Assembly: GCF_008642235.1 (NCBI RefSeq)
Contig: NZ_SJEV01000001.1
Span: forward strand, 372,001 to 436,000
Source: Planctomonas psychrotolerans
Lineage (GTDB): Bacteria > Actinomycetota > Actinomycetes > Actinomycetales > Microbacteriaceae
Direction: 5' to 3'
DNA length: 64,000 nt
This document shows, piece by piece, positions 34,871 through 43,535 of this stretch. Both the position numbers and the translations under genes were made by a program. Positions within the stretch are counted from its first letter, which is position 1; the number at the start of each line of letters is the position of its first letter. The notes beneath the pieces are model-generated. The model was given only the letters and a program-made list of their open reading frames with translations, was not told the DNA's origin and searched no databases.

Positions 34871-35473
34871 CTAGACGGTCTGGGGGTCGGGCAGGCCGGT
34901 GCGGAGCTCGACCGGGAGGTGACCGAGGTCGTTGTGCACCACCAGCACCGGCGGCTTGGCCGAGCGGACGCGGATGATCGTGAGACCGCAGTTCGCCTGG
35001 TTCAGCCCCATCCACCGCCAGTCCGGGGCGTTGAACACGTGCCGCACGAACCAGGCGATGACGAAGTTGTGGGTGATCAGCAGGTCGTGCCGATCCTCCC
35101 TGCTGGGCGACATGAACTCGCTCACGGCGTCGGCCATCTGCGCCGCACCCGCGTCGATCTCCTCGGGGCGGATGCCGCCGAAGAACGACTCGAACGCCGA
35201 GGGCATGTCCGGCGACGGCCCGGAGGGGATGCAGTCGATCAGCAGTGACGACGGCACCGATTGCAGCGACGGCATGCGCTCCGAGATGATGTCGGCCGTC
35301 TCGCTGGCCCGCTTGAGCGGCGAGTGCCAGGCGCCGGCGAATGGCACGCCACTCAGCCGGTCGGAGAGAAGCTTCGCCTGGCGCTTGCCACGAGCCGATA
35401 GCGGACCGTCGGGCAGGCCGTGCTCGGCGTCCTGCTGCTCGCCGTGCCGGACCATGTACAGGTAATGGGACAA
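34871..35473 (-). CDS. Histidine phosphatase family protein
   Basis: 200 residues. Phosphoglycerate-mutase-like fold with catalytic YMVRHGEQ near the N-terminus, a second arginine in WHSPLKRASETAD, and the distal catalytic His in LLITHNFVIAW. Substrate unknown. TTG start at 35473, supported by AGGAGG 8 nt upstream. It begins 12 nt after the M16 peptidase stop and is likely co-transcribed with it. Confidence 0.85.
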   Translation of the reverse strand: MSHYLYMVRHGEQQDAEHGLPDGPLSARGKRQAKLLSDRLSGVPFAGAWHSPLKRASETADIISERMPSLQSVPSSLLIDCIPSGPSPDMPSAFESFFGGIRPEEIDAGAAQMADAVSEFMSPSREDRHDLLITHNFVIAWFVRHVFNAPDWRWMGLNQANCGLTIIRVRSAKPPVLVVHNDLGHLPVELRTGLPDPQTV

Positions 35474-35485
35474 GGATCGACCCTC

Positions 35486-36823
35486 CTAGACGATCGAAGC
35501 GAACGCCGACTCGTCCACGGTACCCACTGCGGCGATCGACAGCGGGCGCGCGACGAGGTCCGCGGCGAGGCTGCGAACGTGGTCGGGCGTCACCCGGGCG
35601 AGGCGACGGAGCGTCTCGTCGAGGTCGACGAACTCGCCCATGGTGATCTCGGACTTCCCGAGCCGGGACATGCGGGTGTCGGAGTCCTCGAGGGCGAGGG
35701 CGGACGCGCCCGACAGTTGGCCGACGGCACGTCGCACCTCGTCATCGCTGACGCCACCGTTCGCGAGCCGGTGGAACTCCGCATGCATCAGTTCGGCGAC
35801 CTGAGCCGACTTGGCGGGCGAGCATCCGGCGTAGAGGCCGAAGAGCCCGGCGTCGGAGTAGGACGACCCGAAGGAGTAGACCGAGTAGGCGAGGCCGCGC
35901 CGCTCCCGCACCTCCTGGAAGAGCCGGGACGACATCCCGCCTCCGAGGATGGAGTTCAGCACGCTGAGGTGGGAGCGCCGGTCATCGGTGGCGACGATTC
36001 CGGGCACGCCCAGCATGATGTTGGCCTGCTCGATCGGGCGGGACACGGTGCGGAGCGCGCTTCCGCGCACGATCTCGGCGCCCGAACCGGACCGACGGTC
36101 CACCGGCGTTCCCGGGCGTTCGAGGTCCCACCCGGCGCCCTCGAGCGCGGCGGTGACCCGGCGAACGAGTGCGTCGTGGTCGATGGCGCCCGCCACGGTG
36201 ATCACCAGGTCTTGCGGGCGGTAGTTGAGCCGGTAATGCGCGATCACGGCATCCCGCGTCGCGCTGAGAATGGTGTCCGGGCTACCGCCGATCGGTCGGC
36301 CGAGCGGATGGTCGCCCAGCACGGCCTCGAAGAACCGCTCCCCCGCCACGTCCGCGGGGTCGTCGTCGGCCATGGCGAGCTCTTCGAGGATGACGCCGCG
36401 CTCGGTCTCGAACTCGTCCGGGTCGAGCAGCGACGATGTCAGCATGTCGGTGAGCACGTCCACCGCCATGGGCACGTCGCGGTCCTGCACCTTGGCGTAG
36501 TAGCAGGTGTATTCCTTCGCGGTCATCGCGTTGTGCTCGCCGCCGACCGAGTCGAAGGACACCGCGATGTCGAGCGCCGTGCGTGTTGCCGTTCCCTTGA
36601 AGAGCAGGTGCTCGAGGAAGTGGGTGGAACCGTAGTTCGCCGGCAACTCGTCCCGCGACCCGACCGCCACCCAGTAGCCGACGGTCGCGCTGCGACTGCC
36701 CGGCACGCTTTCGGTGAGGATGCGCACGCCGCTCGGCAGGATGCTCCGGCGCACGAGCGAGTTCCCCGATGCGGTGAAACTGAGCTCGGACTCGTCCAGG
36801 GGAAGGTTCACTGCGCCGTTCAT
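35486..36823 (-). CDS. M16-family zinc peptidase (pitrilysin/PqqL-like)
   Basis: 445 residues. Inverted zinc motif HFLEH (His68, Glu71, His72) with distal Glu near 148 (ERGVILEEL), and the second, non-catalytic M16C domain (about 200-420, GLAYSVYSFGSSY). Single M16 proteins of this length lie between pnp and dapB in actinobacteria; the substrate is not known. ATG at 36823, with GACGAGG between it and TAGTCT. Confidence 0.9.
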   Translation of the reverse strand: MNGAVNLPLDESELSFTASGNSLVRRSILPSGVRILTESVPGSRSATVGYWVAVGSRDELPANYGSTHFLEHLLFKGTATRTALDIAVSFDSVGGEHNAMTAKEYTCYYAKVQDRDVPMAVDVLTDMLTSSLLDPDEFETERGVILEELAMADDDPADVAGERFFEAVLGDHPLGRPIGGSPDTILSATRDAVIAHYRLNYRPQDLVITVAGAIDHDALVRRVTAALEGAGWDLERPGTPVDRRSGSGAEIVRGSALRTVSRPIEQANIMLGVPGIVATDDRRSHLSVLNSILGGGMSSRLFQEVRERRGLAYSVYSFGSSYSDAGLFGLYAGCSPAKSAQVAELMHAEFHRLANGGVSDDEVRRAVGQLSGASALALEDSDTRMSRLGKSEITMGEFVDLDETLRRLARVTPDHVRSLAADLVARPLSIAAVGTVDESAFASIV

Positions 36824-36830
36824 CCTCGTC

Positions 36831-36836
36831 AGACTA
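36831..36836 (-). promoter_or_regulatory. Candidate -10 (TAGTCT) of the M16 peptidase gene
   Basis: TAGTCT ends 7 nt before the ATG at 36823. The intervening GACGAGG could also act as a ribosome site. Confidence 0.4.
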
Positions 36837-37071
36837 CGGCACCGGACGTGGGAGGGTCGGCGTGGCACCCGCTCTGGGGGTGGGTGGCCTGCCCCGGAAC
36901 CGACCAGTCTGTCTGTCCTCCTGCTACCGTTTTGCGGGTGGGGATGGAGGGCACACCCGGCCCGTCCTCCGCCTTCCGGTGCGTTCCTCCGGGGGCTCTC
37001 CACGGCGATCTCCCCCGGGAGATCCGTGCCCGCGCCCGCCCAGGTGCGGACAACCCGAAGGAGATCATCCC

Positions 37072-37668
37072 GTGCTTCCCGCAACCCCGACGACCGAACG
37101 GCCGGCGTCTCCGGCCAAGGCGCGACTCCTCGAGGTGGCCGACGACCTGTTCTACCGCGAGGGCATTCACACCGTGGGCATCGACCGGATCATCGCGGCG
37201 GCCGGCGTCACGAAGGCGACCTTCTACAAGCAGTTCGGTTCGAAGGACGGCCTGATCCTCGATTACATCGTGGCGCGCACGGTGGACATGCAGCAGCGGG
37301 TGACCGAGCTCGCGTCGGATGGTCGATCCGCGGACGACGTCCTCCGTACCATCGTGACGGGAATCGTCGACGAGACGAGCCGGACGGGATTCCGCGGCTC
37401 GGCATTCATCCACGCCGCCGCCGAGTTCCCCGACTCCGCGCACCCGGTGCGCGTGGTGATCTTCGAGCACCGCGAGTGGTTCCAGGAGTTCCTCACCGAC
37501 CAGTTGAAGCGGTTGGGCCACCGCCGCGCCGGTGACGGCGCCGACGAGCTTCTCCTGTTGATGGACGGCGTGATGACCGGCGCGTATGCCGGTGATTCGA
37601 TCGCCGCCTACACCGGGTTCCTCCGCGCCGTCGAGCGCGTGCTGGCCGAGGCCACGCCCCGCGCCTGA
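37072..37668 (+). CDS. TetR/AcrR-family transcriptional regulator
   Basis: 198 residues. N-terminal helix-turn-helix FYREGIHTVGIDRIIAAAGVTKATFYKQFGSKDGLI (about 25-60) and an all-helical ligand domain. GTG 37072 has AAGGAG 8 nt upstream. It is divergent from the M16 gene; no dedicated target gene is adjacent, since the sipW cluster is convergent with it. Ligand unknown. Confidence 0.88.
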   Translation: MLPATPTTERPASPAKARLLEVADDLFYREGIHTVGIDRIIAAAGVTKATFYKQFGSKDGLILDYIVARTVDMQQRVTELASDGRSADDVLRTIVTGIVDETSRTGFRGSAFIHAAAEFPDSAHPVRVVIFEHREWFQEFLTDQLKRLGHRRAGDGADELLLLMDGVMTGAYAGDSIAAYTGFLRAVERVLAEATPRA

Positions 37669-37706
37669 GTCCCGTCGCGCGCTCGCCGCGAGCCCTCGCG
37701 CTCCGC

Positions 37707-37791
37707 GGCTCAGCGGCTCAGCGGCTCAGCGGCTCAGCGGATCAGCGCCCGTGGCGCCGCGCACGTGGCGCCGCGCACGTGGCGCCGCGTG
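37707..37791. repeat. 8-bp and 14-bp tandem repeats at the 3' end of the sipW gene
   Basis: Five GCGGCTCA-type 8-bp units (about 37707-37746) overlap the stop codon, followed by three GTGGCGCCGCGCAC-type 14-bp units (about 37749-37791). Neither period is a multiple of three, so copy-number change would alter the C-terminal reading frame. Confidence 0.7.
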
Positions 37792-38421
37792 CCGCCCGCG
37801 CTTCGCTCCCGCGGCCACCGCGGCGGTCACTCCCCCGGTCAGCGCGTAGGCTGCGTACCCGAGGAGCGCCACGGCGACCGCGGGCACGATCCACGCACGG
37901 CTCTCCCCGGTGACGGCATTGCTGACGTACCCGAGGTAGGGCACCGAGTACCACACGCGTCCGCGCACCTGGTCCGCCACGACCGGATCGGGGTCGGGTG
38001 CCGGGTTGTTGTCCCCCTGCAGCGAGAACGCGCGCGTGCCGTCGGATGCCATGCTGACGGCGATGATGCGGTGCGTCACCACCTCGGGTTCGCCCGAGCG
38101 GAGCTGATAGGTGATCACGTCGCCGACGGCGAGCTCGTCGAGGGGCACGGGGCGCACGATGATCAAGCTCCCGATGGGGAGCGCCGGCGCCATCGATCCG
38201 CTCAGCACCGTGAGGGGTGTGGCGCCTGCCGCCTTGGGCAGCACGATGACGAACGCGGCCAGGGCGATCACGACGAGGAGTACCGCCCCGCTCAGCCCCA
38301 GCGCGATGGAGTGCCGGATGTCGCGCATCCTCGCACCGGTGCGGGGGAACGGTGCCGCATCCGCGGTCGCGTCCGTGTTCGGCGCGGAGTCGGCCCGGGG
38401 TGTCTCGACGAGACGGGTCAT
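37726..38421 (-). CDS. SipW-type signal peptidase I
   Basis: 231 residues. ER/SipW-type Ser-His signal peptidase: nucleophile Ser76 in LSGSMAPAL, general base His117 in VVTHRI (a lysine in classical bacterial enzymes), and acidic GDNNPAPDPDPV. Membrane helices lie about 40-62 and 172-195. SipW enzymes cleave the special signal peptides of TasA-like proteins. Three such proteins lie directly upstream in the same operon. The C-terminal tail is encoded by short tandem repeats that run into the stop codon. Confidence 0.88.
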   Translation of the reverse strand: MTRLVETPRADSAPNTDATADAAPFPRTGARMRDIRHSIALGLSGAVLLVVIALAAFVIVLPKAAGATPLTVLSGSMAPALPIGSLIIVRPVPLDELAVGDVITYQLRSGEPEVVTHRIIAVSMASDGTRAFSLQGDNNPAPDPDPVVADQVRGRVWYSVPYLGYVSNAVTGESRAWIVPAVAVALLGYAAYALTGGVTAAVAAGAKRGRHAAPRARRHVRGATGADPLSR

Positions 38422-38436
38422 GGTGGTCCCTCCCTT

Positions 38437-39057
38437 TCAGAAGCTGTGCGGGGAAACGATGGCGTCGTCGGAGAACGACTGCCCGAAGTCCGCGGTTGAG
38501 GTGCTCGACCAGGAACCGATGCCCGAGGTCAGCGACGAGGTCACGACGACGGTGTCGCCCGGGGCGGCGCGTGCCGGATCGATGACCGCACGCACGCAGT
38601 GCACCGCCGAGCCGCCCGGTTCGAGCGTGCCGAGCAGCGGGGGGATCGCGTTCCAGCCGGTCGACGACGTGCTCCCGTCCGGGGCGTCTCCGGCGGGGAC
38701 GGAAGCGCACGAAGCGGCGTCGGCCGCGGGCCAGACCGATACGAGCGTCGCCGCACCGAGGTCACCGGAGCTCTGACCGGTTCCCTCGGCCGCGGCAGGT
38801 GCCCCGGTGAAGGACAGAGCGAACGGCGCCGATACGGTGCCGTCGTTCGTGACGACGACCGGTGCCGTCACTTCGGTGACGTCGGTCGTGAACGCTGCGG
38901 CCAGCCCGTCGACCCCCGTCTGCGTCATCGAGAGGGTTCCCACGGCCACCCTGCCCGTGAGCTCGCCGTGCGCGCTCCAGTAGGCGTGGCCGATTCCCGC
39001 TCCGGAGAGCACCAGCACCAGCACGAGGGCCAGCGTTCCCGACATCCGTTTGATCAT
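38437..39057 (-). CDS. Exported protein with alternate (SipW-type) signal peptide
   Basis: 206 residues. Hydrophobic leader TLALVLVLVLSGAGIGHAYWSA, whose Tyr-Trp-Ser ending resembles SipW substrates, then a beta-rich domain with LTGRVAVGTLSMTQ and VVTNDGTVSAPFALSF. It has two cysteines. Probably a surface or matrix protein of the TasA/camelysin type; function is inferred from context. ATG overlaps the stop of the upstream homologue (ATGA). Confidence 0.75.
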   Translation of the reverse strand: MIKRMSGTLALVLVLVLSGAGIGHAYWSAHGELTGRVAVGTLSMTQTGVDGLAAAFTTDVTEVTAPVVVTNDGTVSAPFALSFTGAPAAAEGTGQSSGDLGAATLVSVWPAADAASCASVPAGDAPDGSTSSTGWNAIPPLLGTLEPGGSAVHCVRAVIDPARAAPGDTVVVTSSLTSGIGSWSSTSTADFGQSFSDDAIVSPHSF

Positions 39058-39734
39058 GGCACTCTCACCTGGTCACCCGTCACGATCATCGAGAACACGG
39101 CGGACGTGGCCTGCACGGATGCCGGAGCGTCCGCGGTCAGTCCGATGCGCAGACAGAGCTGCGCCTCTTCACCGGGAAGTATGGTCACCGGGGGCTGAGA
39201 CGCGGACTCGCCGGTGAGGGCAGCGACCGCGAACGGGGCGAGGTCGCAGGTTTCCCCACCACCGGTGTCGACCGCCGTCTCGAAGCGGAGAAATTCCGCC
39301 AGCTGCGCGTTCCCGTCCGGGATCGCGATGGTCGACACGGTGACCGCGAGCGGCGTCGTGCCGGTGTTCGCCACGGCCACGGGCCGGGGCGTGGTCACCG
39401 ACCGGCCGGGGGCGAGCAGCGTGAGGTCGAGCTCCTCGACGGCATGTTCCGCGACGCCCGCGACGGTGAGGGTGGAGGATCCTGCCGTGATCGTGGCAGG
39501 GGCGAGATCGGCGGTGTCGCTCCACAGGGCGTAGGTCCCGCCTGAAGCGAGGAGCGCCACCCCCGTTGCGACCACGCCGCCCGCCGCGAGCGCGAGGATG
39601 GTGCGGAGCGTCGATCGCGGCCGTCGATCGGCACGGTGCCGCGGACGCGGAGTCGCGGTGCCAGGGAGGGCGCGGGGTCGGCGGAGCGGCTTCATGACGG
39701 CGCCGCGCTCGTCACCCTGCATTGCTCCCCGCAC
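39054..39734 (-). CDS. Exported protein with alternate (SipW-type) signal peptide
   Basis: 226 residues from GTG 39734; starts at 39722 or 39695 (MKPLRRP) are also possible. A long Arg-rich N-region leads into AAGGVVATGVALLASGGTYALWSD, the classic W-type SipW signal (TYALWSD). The mature part has ATITAGSSTLTV, repeated-strand character and two cysteines. Middle gene of three related exported proteins in the sipW operon. Confidence 0.75.
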   Translation of the reverse strand: MRGAMQGDERGAVMKPLRRPRALPGTATPRPRHRADRRPRSTLRTILALAAGGVVATGVALLASGGTYALWSDTADLAPATITAGSSTLTVAGVAEHAVEELDLTLLAPGRSVTTPRPVAVANTGTTPLAVTVSTIAIPDGNAQLAEFLRFETAVDTGGGETCDLAPFAVAALTGESASQPPVTILPGEEAQLCLRIGLTADAPASVQATSAVFSMIVTGDQVRVP

Positions 39735-39773
39735 CCCCGTGCCCCCGTTCTCTCGTCCGTGCCAGTGATGCCG

Positions 39774-40364
39774 TTAGCGCGGGTCCTGCGTCACAGTGAT
39801 GGCGAGCTTCGACAGGTCGACCGTGCCGTTCGAGCCCTGGCTTCCCGAGACGGCGTTCGCGGGCAGGGCGACTGTCGCCTTGATCGTGAGGGTGGTCGCA
39901 CCATCCGCCGTCGTCGAGGGCAGCACGGCGTACGAGAAGTCGGACAGCTTGGTCACCGTTCCGCCCACGACCGTGTCGACGCGGCTGGAGTAGACGAGGC
40001 GGGACATGAGATCCCAGTCCTCGGGGCTCTGTCCCGTCATCAGTTGCGCCGGATCCAGTTGCAGCGTCGCCCGGAGATTGTCACCCACCGCGGTGATGTG
40101 CACCACCTGGGTCAACTCCAACGTGTCGCCCGGCACCATGCGGAACGCGGTGATGTCGGCGATCGGTTCTCCGCCGGCGGCGGCATCGGAGGAGATGTCC
40201 TTCCAGGTGCCGGTGGGTACGGCGTCGAGGGAGAGCATGCCGGATTCGATGGTGCCGAGGTTCACGGATTGCTCGGCGTTCCACAGCGCGAAGGTGCCGC
40301 CTCCGCCGAGGAGGAGCACCACACCGGCGGTGCCGGCGATCGCGCCCTTGAGAAGCTTGTTCAT
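39774..40364 (-). CDS. Alternate-type signal peptide exported protein (RER_14450-like)
   Basis: 196 residues. Leader GAIAGTAGVVLLLGGGGTFALWNAEQ is the best match to the actinobacterial alternate signal peptide family; the mature domain (NLGTIESGMLSLDA, AFRMVPGDTLELTQ, ATLQLDP) resembles TasA-like beta sandwiches. ATG 40364 has AAAGGAACGA upstream, so it is likely the first gene of the operon and the most abundant product. Confidence 0.8.
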   Translation of the reverse strand: MNKLLKGAIAGTAGVVLLLGGGGTFALWNAEQSVNLGTIESGMLSLDAVPTGTWKDISSDAAAGGEPIADITAFRMVPGDTLELTQVVHITAVGDNLRATLQLDPAQLMTGQSPEDWDLMSRLVYSSRVDTVVGGTVTKLSDFSYAVLPSTTADGATTLTIKATVALPANAVSGSQGSNGTVDLSKLAITVTQDPR

Positions 40365-40561
40365 GAGTCGTTCCTTTCGCATCCCGGTGGCGGGACGTCG
40401 GGTAATGCGCGTCGAAATGGGCGCGCCGAATGGATCGGACTGGCGAGTGGCGCGACGAAGCCGCGTCAGAGGAAGTCCCCCGTCCGGAAGAGCCGGACTG
40501 CGACGAGCGGGCGCCAGGCCCCCTGGCCTGTCGGGAGCGCCATGCTCGTAGGTCCACTCTA

Positions 40562-40591
40562 GGGGGGACAGACAGATCGGTGTGTCCCCCC
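40562..40591. repeat. Inverted repeat GGGGGGACA / TGTCCCCCC
   Basis: Arms 40562-40570 and 40583-40591 are exact complements around 12 nt, about 200 nt upstream of the sipW operon. It may be an operator or leader structure. Confidence 0.55.
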
Positions 40592-40781
40592 GTCGCCCCC
40601 AGTGCGGGGTACAAAGAATGCGCCATCGATCGGCTCAAACACTCGTCACCCCGTCGACGGGCGCGCGTCGCGCCCTCGTTCGGGGGCATGAATCAGGAAG
40701 CGGCGATTCGGTGGCTCGGAGAGGAAGCGGAGCATGGTCTTCTCGGCGACCGGCCGGCGCGGAAGGCGGCTTAACCAGGAG

Positions 40782-40921
40782 CGCCGCGGGCCCCCCGGCC
40801 CGCGGCGTACTCCGTGATCGATTCCCCCCGAAATCGATCGTCCCTGGATGTGGTCACCCCCGTGACCACGTCCCAAAGACCACCCCCGTGGTCTTTCTCT
40901 CGAAGATCACCCCCGTGATCT
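40782..40921. repeat. Array of five hairpins with C-rich loops
   Basis: Stem coordinates are 40782-40792/40797-40807 (11 bp), 40816-40823/40832-40839 (8 bp), 40850-40857/40862-40869 (8 bp), 40875-40883/40888-40896 (9 bp) and 40904-40910/40915-40921 (7 bp). All stems are perfect. Four loops are exactly CCCC and the second is CCCCCCGA. The last three share the core CACCCCCGTG with different outer stems, so the structure is kept while the sequence varies. Confidence 0.8.
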
Positions 40922-40961
40922 CCTTCTGATAGAAACCTAACGAACGGACGAGATTCGCCAT
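40854..40961 (-). CDS. Possible 35-residue small protein overlapping the hairpins
   Basis: ATG 40961 has AGAGGGG at good Shine-Dalgarno distance. The peptide holds a repeated segment (EITGVIFERK / TTGVVFG) because the hairpin repeats are read in frame. Whether it is translated is unknown; it may be a by-product of the hairpin array. Confidence 0.25.
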   Translation of the reverse strand: MANLVRSLGFYQKEITGVIFERKTTGVVFGTWSRG

Positions 40962-40995
40962 AGACCCCTCTTCGGGGGCAAGTCGCGTGCTCGTG

Positions 40996-41985
40996 CTAGG
41001 AAACTTTCGTGTCTTCACCGGAGGAGGCGAACACTCCACCGATGGCCTCCATGGCGATGACCGCATCCTCGATCGCTCCCCCCTCGTGGGCGTTGTACGG
41101 CCACACTGTGATCTGCTTCGGTCCGGCGTACTCCGAGAACGACGCGAACACGGTCGAGGGCGGGCACACGGGGTCCATGAGGGCGGCGGAGTACCAGACC
41201 GGCACGGTGGCACGGCGGGCGAAGTTGACGCCGTCGAAGTAGGCGAGGGTGGTGAATACCTGCTCCACCCGGTCGCGCTGCACGGCGAGGTAGGACGCGA
41301 TCTCGCGGTACGGCATGTTGTCGGTGATCTCGGTCGCCCGTCGGATGTCGCTGAGGAACGGCACGTACGCGACGGCGGCCGAGAGATCGGAACGGAGACC
41401 GGCAACGGCGAGCACCATCGCTCCCCCCTGGCTTCCTCCCACGATGGCCACGCGCTCGGGATCGACCTGCGGCAGGGCCTTGGCGGCATCGACCGCGCGA
41501 ACCGCGTCGGTGAACAGCCGGCGGTAGTAGTAGTCCTCGGGGCGCTCGATCCCGCGGGTCATCACGCCGGGAAAGGCGGGTCCCGTTGCACCGGTGTCCG
41601 GGGTGGAACCGCGGTGGTGCGCCGCTCCCTGCCCCCGGGAGTCCATCAAGAGGTGCGCGTATCCGGCGGACGACCAGAGCAGGCTCTCGAGCGGGTTGCC
41701 GCGGCCACCGCCGTAGCCCACGTATTCGACCACGACCGGCAACGGACCGCTGGCGGCGGCGGGCAGGAGCAGCCACGCCTTGATGCGGTCGCCACCGAAA
41801 CCGGAGAAGGTCACGTCCCAGACGGTCACCGTCGCGAGACCCGACTCGTACGGCTCCACCTGCACGTCGAGGTCGTGCTCGGCGGCCTCGGCGAGGGTGG
41901 AATCCCAGAATGTGTCGAAGTCGTCGGGATTCGGCACCGAACTGCGGTAGTTCCAAAGGTCTGTTTCGGACATGTCAGTGAACAT
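40996..41985 (-). CDS. Acetylxylan esterase / cephalosporin-C deacetylase family hydrolase
   Basis: 329 residues, AXE1 family. Alpha/beta hydrolase with nucleophile in GGSQGGAM, the RGQG oxyanion motif (MDSRGQG), Asp in ALMDPVCPPS and His in NAHEGG. It removes acetyl groups from xylo-oligosaccharides or related esters in the cytosol; no signal peptide is seen. ATG 41985 has AGGAGC upstream. Confidence 0.9.
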   Translation of the reverse strand: MFTDMSETDLWNYRSSVPNPDDFDTFWDSTLAEAAEHDLDVQVEPYESGLATVTVWDVTFSGFGGDRIKAWLLLPAAASGPLPVVVEYVGYGGGRGNPLESLLWSSAGYAHLLMDSRGQGAAHHRGSTPDTGATGPAFPGVMTRGIERPEDYYYRRLFTDAVRAVDAAKALPQVDPERVAIVGGSQGGAMVLAVAGLRSDLSAAVAYVPFLSDIRRATEITDNMPYREIASYLAVQRDRVEQVFTTLAYFDGVNFARRATVPVWYSAALMDPVCPPSTVFASFSEYAGPKQITVWPYNAHEGGAIEDAVIAMEAIGGVFASSGEDTKVS

Positions 41986-42172
41986 CTGTGCTCCTGGATG
42001 GTGGGAATGCCGCCGACCGGGCGGCCGCGTCAAGTCAAACAGTTTCCCCGGGTGCGTGAGAACGCGAGTCCATGAGACTGTAGAAGCCGGAGAGCATGAA
42101 CGCACGGAAGCGTGAGACGGTGGCATCGTTCACCGACCCGCGACGACGACGACGACGACCGAGGGGGCCTGA

Positions 42173-42532
42173 ATGACGGAGACGACGACGCCGCATGGAC
42201 GACCGTGGCTCCTCGCCCTCGTGATCGCCGCCACGGCTGCGCTCGTGGTCGTGCTCGTTCTGGCGGCGGTGAACGCCGGCCGCGGAGGTGATGGCGCAGG
42301 CACCGAGACCGGGGCGCCCACTCCCCCGGCGAGCGCCCCGGCCGCATCGCCGACGCCGACGGGAACGCCGACGTCCGGGGCGCCGACACCGGAGCCGACG
42401 GCGCCGCAGGCACCCGGAACCGGGACGCCCGAACCCCCGGCCCCCACGCCGACCCCGCTGCCGACGGATCTCATTCCCGGCAACGACCGCGAACCCAGCA
42501 TCGTTCCGCACCCGGCCCCTCCCCGGGACTGA
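42173..42532 (+). CDS. Single-pass membrane protein with Pro/Thr-rich tail
   Basis: 119 residues: a short cytosolic N-terminus, one helix (WLLALVIAATAALVVVLVLAAV), then about 80 extracytoplasmic residues rich in Pro, Thr, Ala and Gly. No domain recognised. GAGGGGG precedes the ATG, and a short CGA trinucleotide run lies at about 42140-42159. Composition alone can create such frames, hence moderate confidence. Confidence 0.6.
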   Translation: MTETTTPHGRPWLLALVIAATAALVVVLVLAAVNAGRGGDGAGTETGAPTPPASAPAASPTPTGTPTSGAPTPEPTAPQAPGTGTPEPPAPTPTPLPTDLIPGNDREPSIVPHPAPPRD

Positions 42533-42680
42533 GCGCCAGCCATCCGATTCGGCTCCGGCACCGAATCCGTTCCTGTACCCGCTGTGGACACGCCGACGAG
42601 CGCGGTGTGGACTGGCAGTCGGGCTTCCTGCGTGTCGTTTCCGACACCGGACGCCGCAACACGAGAAGGAGAACTCTGCG

Positions 42681-43517
42681 ATGGCATTTCTTAACGTTGG
42701 CTCCGAGAACGGCTCGGACATCCACCTCTACTACGAGGATCAGGGATCGGGCAGCCCGGTGGTGCTCGTGCACGGCTGGCCGCTCAGCGGGCGCTCATGG
42801 GAGGGTCAGGTGTCGGCGTTCGTCGCGGCCGGGCACCGTGTGATCACCTACGACCGCCGCGGCTTCGGGAAGTCGAGCCAGCCGTGGGGCGGGTACGACT
42901 ACGACACCTTCGCCGCCGACCTGCACACGCTGATCGAGACCCTCGATCTCGCCGACGTGACGCTGGTCGGGTTCTCGATGGGTGGCGGCGAGCTGGCCCG
43001 GTACGTCGGCACCTACGGCACGGCCCGCATCGCGAAGCTGGTGTTCGCGAGCGCGGTCACTCCGTACCTGTGGAAGTCCGAGAACAATCCGGACGGCGGG
43101 GTGGACGACGAGCTCGCGTCGTGGTTCGCGGAGGGCGTCACCGGGGACCGACCGGCGTTTCTGCGGGAGTTCCTGAAGGGGTTCTTCGGAGTCGGGCGGA
43201 AGACGAATCTCGTGAGCGACGCGCAGCTCGACTACAACTGGCTGCTCGCGGTCGGTGCGTCGCCGAAGGCGACCCTCGACTGCACGGTCGCGTTCGCGAC
43301 GACCGACTTCCGGGCCGACCTGGCGAAGATCGATGTGCCGACCCTCGTCATCCATGGCGACTCCGACGGCATCGTGCCGTTCGAGGTGAGCGGCAAGCGC
43401 ACGCACGAGGCCGTGCCGTCGAGCGAGCTCGTGCTGATCGAGAAGGCGCCGCACGGCCTCACGGTCACCCACCGCGACGAGTGGAACCGGCACGTGCTGG
43501 AGTTCCTGGCGCGCTGA
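42681..43517 (+). CDS. Alpha/beta hydrolase, non-haem chloroperoxidase/esterase type
   Basis: 278 residues. HGWPLSGRSWE oxyanion region, YDRRGFGKSS, nucleophile Ser in GFSMGGGE, Asp in HGDSDGIVP and His in APHGLTVTH: a complete triad of the cofactor-free haloperoxidase/arylesterase group. Physiological substrate unknown. AAGGAG lies upstream of ATG 42681. Convergent with pnp, with a strong hairpin between. Confidence 0.9.
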   Translation: MAFLNVGSENGSDIHLYYEDQGSGSPVVLVHGWPLSGRSWEGQVSAFVAAGHRVITYDRRGFGKSSQPWGGYDYDTFAADLHTLIETLDLADVTLVGFSMGGGELARYVGTYGTARIAKLVFASAVTPYLWKSENNPDGGVDDELASWFAEGVTGDRPAFLREFLKGFFGVGRKTNLVSDAQLDYNWLLAVGASPKATLDCTVAFATTDFRADLAKIDVPTLVIHGDSDGIVPFEVSGKRTHEAVPSSELVLIEKAPHGLTVTHRDEWNRHVLEFLAR

Positions 43518-43535
43518 CGCATCAGGCCCGAACGA

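Larger units (their letters stand above)
40365..40995. other. Intergenic region with hairpin array (631 nt)
   Basis: Upstream of the sipW operon and downstream of the esterase. It holds a 9-bp-arm hairpin at 40562-40591, five C-loop hairpins at 40782-40921 and a possible 35-codon frame at 40854-40961. No other credible gene. Confidence 0.6.
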
